Below are positions 33,153 through 38,472 of a stretch of DNA of 38,472 nucleotides, one piece after another (the stretch's first letter is position 1; every line of letters starts with the position of its first letter). Origin of the DNA: Anaerolineae bacterium. GTDB taxonomy: Bacteria; Chloroflexota; Anaerolineae; Aggregatilineales; Phototrophicaceae. The position numbers were made by a program, and so were the translations under genes. A model generated the notes under the pieces. It was given only the letters and a program-made list of their open reading frames with translations. It was not told the DNA's origin and searched no databases. The stretch is from assembly GCA_022841825.1 (NCBI GenBank), contig JALHQT010000006.1, positions 435,378 to 473,849 on the forward strand, given 5' to 3'.

Positions 33153-34622
33153 ATGCAGCTCGACGATTACCAGTGGTCGCGCAACCCGCGCGGCATGCAT
33201 GTGATGAGCATCTTCCAGACCCCGCTGCCGATTGAGCGGTATACCGCCATGCGCGCGGGCTGGTGCAAGATTATCGCCGCGGGTTTTGAGTATGTGGACG
33301 ACTGTGCCACGCTGCTCTCACTCGGCATCACCCCGGTCGTGCGTCTGTACCTGGGGCGCTGGGGTGCCGCGCCGATGAACCTGTTCTGGCGCGATGTGAT
33401 GCTGGCATTCCGCAGTGTCGGGGTGCGCTGGTTCGAGTTTTACAACGAGCCAAATCTGGATGTTGAATGGCCCATGGGTACCGACCCGGATTGGCGCAAC
33501 TTCGACGGGATGATCAAGCCGTTGATGGACAACTGGCTGACCTGGGCGGAATTCACCGTCAGCATCGGCGGCTATCCTGGTTTCATCCCGCTGGCGGAAA
33601 GCGATAACCTACCTTATGCCGCCGTCCGCTGGATGGACGAATTCCTCAACTACCTGCACCGCGCGCACAAGGAACGCTTTCGCGCCGTCCTCGCCAACGG
33701 TGCCTACTGCGCGACGCATCCTTATATCCTGAATCACTTCTATCAGACGGTGCCCGGCGGCGGACCGTTCGCTCTGCGTCGTCCGGAAGAGCAGCGTGCG
33801 GACGAACCGGGCTGGCACTTCGAGTATCCCTACGATCCGGTCTGCCAGCGCAGCGACCCGGGACGCACGGTCTACGGCGGCACCGCGCAGACGCCGAACG
33901 GAGACCCCGTCGGTTTAATCGCGATGGGGCGCATGTTCAACGAGCGCTGCGCCATGCTCTTCGGCTCACAGGCGATCCCGGTCGTGGGGACGGAAGGCGG
34001 CATCTGGCCCTTCCGCAATGGCGTCTTCCAGCAGGATACGCGCTACCCCCCTTACACCGAACAGAATCATCCGGAAGCCACCGCCGCCATGTTCAAGTGG
34101 ATCGCGGAACAGGCACCCCCCTGGTTCTTCGGGCTGGCGCTCTGGAAAGAAGATGAGTACTACGCGCCGGACGCCGTACGCGCCATCGGGCGCATGGGGG
34201 AACTGCCCGTCGTCGCCAAAGCGGTGCCTGCGCTGGATACGATGGGCACGACAGTGGTCATCGCGGACGATGTGCGTCCGCTCGCCAGCTACGGACCCGG
34301 TCCTATCCAGGGTACCGCGACTTACCACTTCCTCCTGCTCGCGCAGGGCTTGGAGTCAAGCTGGTTCTTCGACACGGCGCGCGCATACTGGGACACCTTC
34401 CGCCCGATTGTGACGACCGACCTCAGCCTGATCGATTTCGTCTCGTTCCAGGAAAGTGTCGCCATTACGATCATTAGCCCGCCGGATTTGATGCCCACGC
34501 TCTCGCTTGCCGCCGCCATACCTTATCCCAATGCCTATCTTGACCTGATCACGGCAACCGATAGTGACGAGATCGCGCGCATCTTCAGCGAGCGCGTCGC
34601 CGTCAATCGACGCTTCGGATGA
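33153..34622 (+). CDS. Glycoside-hydrolase-like protein with C-terminal shared module
   Basis: The 489-residue protein has an N-terminal TIM-barrel-like region (about 1-350) with features of clan A glycosidases. Glu99 in RWFEFYNEPN fits the acid/base residue at the end of strand 4, and Glu281 in VVGTEGGIWP fits the nucleophile of strand 7. The two Glu residues are about 180 apart. The exact GH family is not clear. Residues 390-489 are the module also found in the preceding small protein; it ends at the last residue. No signal peptide is seen, so location is uncertain. AAGGAT precedes ATG 33153 at good spacing. Confidence 0.8.
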   Translation: MQLDDYQWSRNPRGMHVMSIFQTPLPIERYTAMRAGWCKIIAAGFEYVDDCATLLSLGITPVVRLYLGRWGAAPMNLFWRDVMLAFRSVGVRWFEFYNEPNLDVEWPMGTDPDWRNFDGMIKPLMDNWLTWAEFTVSIGGYPGFIPLAESDNLPYAAVRWMDEFLNYLHRAHKERFRAVLANGAYCATHPYILNHFYQTVPGGGPFALRRPEEQRADEPGWHFEYPYDPVCQRSDPGRTVYGGTAQTPNGDPVGLIAMGRMFNERCAMLFGSQAIPVVGTEGGIWPFRNGVFQQDTRYPPYTEQNHPEATAAMFKWIAEQAPPWFFGLALWKEDEYYAPDAVRAIGRMGELPVVAKAVPALDTMGTTVVIADDVRPLASYGPGPIQGTATYHFLLLAQGLESSWFFDTARAYWDTFRPIVTTDLSLIDFVSFQESVAITIISPPDLMPTLSLAAAIPYPNAYLDLITATDSDEIARIFSERVAVNRRFG

Positions 34623-34673
34623 CGTGACAGCGCTCGCAGGACGGTGTAAGCTAGAACAATGCCAGCGTTTACA

Positions 34674-34740
34674 ATGGACGGCTTTTATGCCGCCCCTACG
34701 CGTCCCTACTCCTGTAGGGACGCCAATTTATGGCGTCCGT
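34674..34740. repeat. Pair of palindromic intergenic repeats
   Basis: Two elements face each other. The first is GGACGGC with GCCGCCC followed by CTAC. The second is GTAGGGACGCCA followed, after 5 bases, by TGGCGTCC. Between them GTCCCTAC-TCCT-GTAGGGAC (34702-34721) is a perfect 8-bp inverted repeat. The rest of the 179-base gap (34623-34801) has no supported gene. Confidence 0.72.
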
Positions 34741-34801
34741 AGTCATAATTCGAATGACGGCATAGAACTGCGTTTTTTGTAGCGCTTTGTGAGATGACGA
34801 A

Positions 34802-35803
34802 ATGGCGACGGAAACGACGTGTGAGGTACTGATTGTCGGCGGAGGGTTAGCGGGCTTAATGGCTGCGCGGACACTGCTGCACGGCGGTCACAAGGTGATC
34901 CTCCTGGATAAGGGGCGCGGCGTGGGCGGTCGTCTGGCAACCCGCCGCGTGGGAAATGGCGTGGCGGATCACGGCGCGCAGTTCTTCACCATGCGTGATC
35001 CGGAATTCAAGACTCTGGTCGATGGCTGGGTCAAGCACGACATCGCCTACGTCTGGTCAATGGGATGGAGCGACGGCAGTCTTGCGGACACTCCGCGCGA
35101 CGGGCATCCCCGCTACGCCGTCAGCGGCGGTATGAACGCTCTGGCGAAGCTGCTCAGTCAGGGGTTGGACTGTCGGCTCGACACCCAGGTGACGGCGCTG
35201 CGCAAAGGGAACGACGAATGGGTCGTGGAGACCTCCACTGGCAGCAGCTATCGCGCCCATGCCGTCCTGATGACCGCGCCTGTCCCCCAGACACTTGCGC
35301 TGCTGCGGGCGGGCAGCGTCGTACTCCCAGAGGATGCAGCATCGGCGCTGGAAGCCATCACCTATGATCCATGCCTTTGTGGGCTGTTCCGGATCGACGG
35401 CGATGTCTACCTGCCGGAACCGGGTGCGCTCCAGCGCCCATATGCCGAAATCGCCTGGATCGCCGATAACCACCGCAAAGGCATCTCGCCCAATGCCCGC
35501 ATCCTGACTCTGCACGCCAGCCCCAGCTACAGCCGCGCCCATTACGACGACTCGGACGAGATGCTCGTCAACCGCTTCCGCGCCGAGCTTGCCTCGTTCA
35601 TGAAGACGGACGCGCATATCCTCGAAGCGGAGATCAAACGTTGGCGTTACTCACAGCCGTCGGCGCTGTATCCCGAACGCTGCCTGGTGATACGCGAGCA
35701 AAATCTGGTCTTCGCGGGGGATGCATTCGGGGGACCGCGCATCGAAGGGGCGGCGCTTTCCGGCATCGCTGCCGGGCATGCCTTACATACATTGTGGGAT
35801 TGA
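34802..35803 (+). CDS. Renalase-like FAD-dependent oxidoreductase
   Basis: The 333-residue flavoprotein resembles the renalase-like branch of the amine oxidase family. The dinucleotide-binding motif is LIVGGGLAGLMAA (Gly13-18), with Asp36 and then the GRGVGGRLATRR motif (38-49) that contacts FAD. DHGAQFFT is a typical early segment. The C-terminal FAD motif is LVFAGDAFGGPRIEGAALSG. Such enzymes oxidise amines or nicotinamide forms; the substrate here is unknown. Downstream there is a palindromic repeat and then an enoyl-CoA hydratase gene. Confidence 0.88.
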   Translation: MATETTCEVLIVGGGLAGLMAARTLLHGGHKVILLDKGRGVGGRLATRRVGNGVADHGAQFFTMRDPEFKTLVDGWVKHDIAYVWSMGWSDGSLADTPRDGHPRYAVSGGMNALAKLLSQGLDCRLDTQVTALRKGNDEWVVETSTGSSYRAHAVLMTAPVPQTLALLRAGSVVLPEDAASALEAITYDPCLCGLFRIDGDVYLPEPGALQRPYAEIAWIADNHRKGISPNARILTLHASPSYSRAHYDDSDEMLVNRFRAELASFMKTDAHILEAEIKRWRYSQPSALYPERCLVIREQNLVFAGDAFGGPRIEGAALSGIAAGHALHTLWD

Positions 35804-35814
35804 ATCGTACATTT

Positions 35815-35842
35815 GTAGGGGCGCAATACATTGCGCCCCTAC
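35815..35842. repeat. Palindromic intergenic repeat, GGGGCGCAAT type
   Basis: GTAGGGGCGCAAT-AC-ATTGCGCCCCTAC is a perfect 13-bp inverted repeat. Its inner 11 bp per arm are identical to the element at 13329-13352. It lies just upstream of the enoyl-CoA hydratase gene. Confidence 0.78.
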
Positions 35843-35869
35843 GGTGCGCCTACACAAAGGAACCCTGAT

Positions 35870-36643
35870 ATGCCCTACGAAATGATCCTTCTCGAAAACC
35901 CGGTGCCGGGGGTCGGCGTTGTCCGTCTCAATCGCCCGCAGGCGCTCAACGCGCTCAACGCCCAGGTCACGCGCGAAGTCTTCGACGCGCTGGAGGCATA
36001 CGACCGCGACGATTCAGTCGGCTGCATGATCCTGACGGGCAGCGATAAGGCATTCGCAGCAGGCGCGGACATCAAGCAGATGGCGGCGCAGACCGTCAGC
36101 GATCTGCTCACGGACGACTTCACCGACTGGTCGCGTATGATGCGTGTCCGCAAGCCGATCATCGGCGCGGTCAGCGGCTTCGCGCTCGGCGGCGGCTGCG
36201 AGGTGGCGATGCTGTGCGACATGCTGATCGCCAGCGAGACGGCGCGCTTCGGGCAGCCGGAAGTGACGATTGGCGTCATCCCCGGCGCGGGCGGCACCCA
36301 GCGCCTGACGCGCGCGGTCGGCAAAGCAGTGGCGATGGAAGTCATGCTCGGCAACCGCCAGCTTTCGGCGGCAGAGGCATTGAGTGCAGGGCTGGTCAAT
36401 CACGTCTTCCCGGTTGAAAGCTACTTTGACGAAGCAGTCAAGCTGGCGGCGAAGATCGCCGAGATGCCGCGCGTCGCCGTCCGGCTGATCAAGGACGCCG
36501 TCAGTCACGCCGAAGAACTCGGCTTGAGCGCCGGGCTGGCATACGAAAAGCAGGGCTTCCTGCTCGCCTTCGGCACGGAGGACAAGACCGAGGGCATGAC
36601 CGCCTTTGTCGAAAAGCGCAAACCCGCGTGGAAGCACCGCTGA
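35870..36643 (+). CDS. Enoyl-CoA hydratase
   Basis: The 257-residue crotonase-fold enzyme hydrates trans-2-enoyl-CoA in fatty-acid beta-oxidation. The oxyanion-hole strands are SDKAFAAGADIKQM and GFALGGGCE. Glu111 (GGGCE) and Glu131 (FGQPE) occupy the two catalytic positions of classical hydratases. The IPGAGGTQRLTRAVGK segment and the end EGMTAFVEKRKP closely match mitochondrial-type short-chain hydratases. ATG 35870 has AAAGGA 9 bases upstream. The next gene starts at a GTG inside the last codons, so the genes are coupled. Confidence 0.95.
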   Translation: MPYEMILLENPVPGVGVVRLNRPQALNALNAQVTREVFDALEAYDRDDSVGCMILTGSDKAFAAGADIKQMAAQTVSDLLTDDFTDWSRMMRVRKPIIGAVSGFALGGGCEVAMLCDMLIASETARFGQPEVTIGVIPGAGGTQRLTRAVGKAVAMEVMLGNRQLSAAEALSAGLVNHVFPVESYFDEAVKLAAKIAEMPRVAVRLIKDAVSHAEELGLSAGLAYEKQGFLLAFGTEDKTEGMTAFVEKRKPAWKHR

Positions 36644-37242
36644 CCATCCTCTATAGCCATCGACTGCGCGGCGACCTTGCGCTGCTGCCGCGCCTTTACA
36701 CGTTCATCGAGCGTCTGAAAGCGGAGCACAGCGAGCCTGGACGCGCGCTGCTGCTCGACCTGGGCGATAGCTGCGCGTCGGAGGTCTTCCCCTGCGCGCT
36801 GACGGGCGGGCGCTCGACGCTGATCGCGCTCGACGCGATGGGCTACGACGCGGCGAACGTGCGCGGCGCGCTGGCGCAGGATGACCGCGCCCGGCTTGAG
36901 GCGATGTTCCTCAATATCACGCTGATCGATGAAGCACACCACCTGGAAAAACATGGCGCTGTCGTCGGTCACCCGACGGCAAGCGCAGCGTCCGCGCTCT
37001 ATGTCGAGATCGACCCGGCGGAGACGACGACGCTGGCGAACGGGCGGCTGCGACTGGCGGGCATCGACGGCGGACAGGTCGGCATGGCGCGGCTGGACGG
37101 CGACGATGTGAGCGGCTGGCGGCTGGCAGCGCAAGGGGTCTTCACGATGCCGCCGGATGTCCGCCCGACGCCGACCATCAGCGGCATCATTGAGATGATT
37201 CTGAGCGAAGCGCGTTACGCGCAGAAACGGCAGGGGCGATGA
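36628..37242 (+). CDS. Degenerate 5'-nucleotidase/metallophosphoesterase-like protein
   Basis: The 204-residue protein recalls the N-terminal part of 5'-nucleotidase-type metallophosphoesterases. ILYSHRLRGDL stands where the family has a TNDxHG motif, LLLDLGDSCASE resembles the LLLDAGD segment, and MGYDAANVRGA stands where MGYDAVxxGNHE is usual. The first-motif His survives only in a different position, and the GNHE motif is lost, so a working two-metal site is doubtful. It overlaps the hydratase gene by 16 bases (GTG start) and the following epimerase gene by four. The product may be an inactive relative with a binding role. Confidence 0.62.
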   Translation: MEAPLTILYSHRLRGDLALLPRLYTFIERLKAEHSEPGRALLLDLGDSCASEVFPCALTGGRSTLIALDAMGYDAANVRGALAQDDRARLEAMFLNITLIDEAHHLEKHGAVVGHPTASAASALYVEIDPAETTTLANGRLRLAGIDGGQVGMARLDGDDVSGWRLAAQGVFTMPPDVRPTPTISGIIEMILSEARYAQKRQGR

Positions 37243-38261
37243 AAATCCTGATCATCGGCGGGTCACGCTTCATCGGCTTGGCGACCACGCTGGCGCTGCA
37301 CCGCCAGGGGCACGAGCTAGCGCTCTTCAATCGCGGCAAATCGCCCACCGAACTCCCCAGCGACATCCACACCCTCATGGGCGACATCAACGATCTGGCG
37401 GCATCGCGCGAGGCACTGCTGGCATTCAAGCCTGATGTCATCTGGCACAACATCGTGCTGCACGACGGGCATGTGCGCGATGTACAGGCGATCTTTGCGG
37501 GCAGCGGCGCGCGCTTCGTCATGACCAGCAGCGTGGATGTCTATCTGACATTCGGGCGCATCCTCGGCAGAGATCCCGGCGAGGTGCTGGGGGACGAGAT
37601 CGATGAAGACTCGCCACTGCGCGGGTCGCGTTATCCGTATCGCAGCGCCGAGACACCGCCGCATGACATCATGTATCGCTACGACAAAATTCCGGCGGAA
37701 CAGGCAGCGCTTGCGCATCCTGAGCTGCCCGGCTGCGTCGTCCGTCTGCCGATGGTGGTCGGCGAGCGCGACCCGCGCCGCCGCCTGCTGCCGTTCGTCC
37801 AGCCGATGCGACTCAGCCGCCCTGCCATCATCCTTGACGCCGCCTATGCGCGCTGGATTTCGACTTACGGCTACGTCGAGAATATCGCTCACGCGCTGAC
37901 GCTGGCGATCACCGACCCGCGCGCGAACGGGCGCATCTACAACGCCTGCGACGCGAGCCTGTCCACGCTCGAAATGGGCGAACAGGTCAGGACAGCGATG
38001 GGCTGGGGCGGCGAGTTCGTCGTCCTGCCAGGCGACGAGCTGCCGGAGGCGCTGCGTTTTTTCGGCGGCAATGCCGCGCAGAACTTGCGCGTCCGTGCGC
38101 AGCGCATCCGCGACGAGCTGGGTTATATGCCGCAGGTTGATCGGGTCGAGGCGATTCGTCGGACGGTCGCCTGGGAACTGGCGAACCCGCCCGCCGAGCT
38201 GCCGCCCGAACTGACGGACTTCAGTGCCGAGGACGAAGTGCTGGCGAAGCTGAAGAAGTAG
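37239..38261 (+). CDS. NAD-dependent epimerase/dehydratase (extended SDR)
   Basis: The 340-residue protein is an extended short-chain dehydrogenase. The coenzyme motif is KILIIGGSRFIG, with FNRGK at the ribose-binding position. The catalytic triad is suggested by SSVDVY and the YxxxK motif in YRYDK. It resembles the CSP41-like RNA-binding and sugar-epimerase branch that shares the GGSRFIG start, but the sugar substrate is not known. ATG 37239 overlaps the previous stop as ATGA. No sugar-biosynthesis gene lies next to it. Confidence 0.87.
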   Translation: MKILIIGGSRFIGLATTLALHRQGHELALFNRGKSPTELPSDIHTLMGDINDLAASREALLAFKPDVIWHNIVLHDGHVRDVQAIFAGSGARFVMTSSVDVYLTFGRILGRDPGEVLGDEIDEDSPLRGSRYPYRSAETPPHDIMYRYDKIPAEQAALAHPELPGCVVRLPMVVGERDPRRRLLPFVQPMRLSRPAIILDAAYARWISTYGYVENIAHALTLAITDPRANGRIYNACDASLSTLEMGEQVRTAMGWGGEFVVLPGDELPEALRFFGGNAAQNLRVRAQRIRDELGYMPQVDRVEAIRRTVAWELANPPAELPPELTDFSAEDEVLAKLKK

Positions 38262-38353
38262 GGAGGAGGGATGCCTCGTCCGCGCAGTCTACCGTCGCCT
38301 AGCTGACCAGGGCTTTTGCAAAGTCGTTGAGCGTGTCAGCCCTCATCCCCCAG

Positions 38354-38435
38354 CCCCTTCTCCCGAACGCGGAGTACCGCTGGGAGAAGGGGAGCAAAGT
38401 CCCTCTCCCAGGCGTACTCGCCGTTCGGGAGAGGG
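38354..38435. repeat. Long imperfect inverted repeat at the window end
   Basis: CCCCTTCTCCC and GGGAGAAGGGG (38354-38364, 38382-38392) and then CCCTCTCCC and GGGAGAGGG (38401-38409, 38427-38435) form nested hairpins. The inner stretches CGAACGCGGAGTACCGCT and AGGCGTACTCGCCGTTCG are also near-complements of each other, so the whole unit is one large imperfect inverted repeat. The rest of 38262-38472 holds a degenerate GTAGGGAGG...CCTCGTCC remnant and no gene. Confidence 0.72.
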
Positions 38436-38472
38436 ATTTAAGGCTTGTCCGATAGTGAAAGAGGAGAAGAAG

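Overview
The window is GC-rich bacterial chromosome, densely coding on both strands, with one ribosomal gene block and mostly housekeeping or weakly characterised genes around it. The best guess is a Chloroflexota (Anaerolineae-like) genome. The pointers are secreted proteins with Pro/Thr (TPTP-type) linkers, TolB-like propellers, a GT-C-like membrane protein with an ectodomain, many TTG/GTG starts, and intergenic palindromes of the TGTAGGGACG...CGTCC type. This assignment is inference; no 16S gene or other taxonomic marker was compared. No rRNA, tRNA, CRISPR array, transposase or prophage gene was seen.

Layout. 1-1691 (+): the end of a sensor histidine kinase and an EamA transporter with an unusual C-terminal tail. 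1726-3521: a lipoprotein cytochrome c (-) divergent from an Ldh2-family oxidoreductase (+). 3522-3779: a gene-free stretch with three palindromic repeats. 3780-7935 (-): the translation block rpmJ-rpsM-rpsK-rpoA-rplQ-truA-rplM-rpsI, driven by a good sigma70-type promoter at 7976-8003; rpsD is absent from its usual place. 8094-9723 (+): cytidine deaminase, then a VOC protein translationally coupled to recO. 9886-13276 (+): an oligopeptide-type ABC importer with two permeases and a binding protein but no ATPase; the first Shine-Dalgarno sits inside a perfect hairpin. 13392-19934 (+): an alkaline-phosphatase-superfamily enzyme, then a helical protein of unknown function, a membrane-anchored beta-propeller and a large polytopic GT-C-like protein, probably one operon. 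20011-22153 (-): a DUF1579-like protein and a CrtI-type FAD oxidoreductase. 22399-26737 (+): a secreted propeller protein, then an OmpR-type response regulator and its histidine kinase. 26748-27077 (-): an ArsR-type repressor. 27320-31263 (+): a large TPR protein and HtpG. 31266-32430 (-): a stand-alone receiver and a LutC-like LUD protein. 32579-34622 (+): a small protein with a Pro/Thr tail, then a glycosidase-like protein carrying the same 100-residue module at its C-terminus. 34802-38261 (+): a renalase-like FAD enzyme, enoyl-CoA hydratase, a degenerate metallophosphoesterase-like protein and an NAD-dependent epimerase. 38262-38472: a gene-free end holding a long imperfect inverted repeat.

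The most interesting observation is the 32579/34622 pair. The two adjacent proteins align without gaps over 100 residues (34 identities by my hand count, 21 of them in the first 35). In the second protein this module follows a clan-A-like glycosidase barrel and ends exactly at the last residue. The first gene also appears to be transcribed as a leaderless message. Other notable points are the SD-sequestering hairpin at 9857-9877, the His-for-Cys zinc site in RecO, the loss of the SHG signature in the Ldh2 protein, and a dispersed palindrome family.
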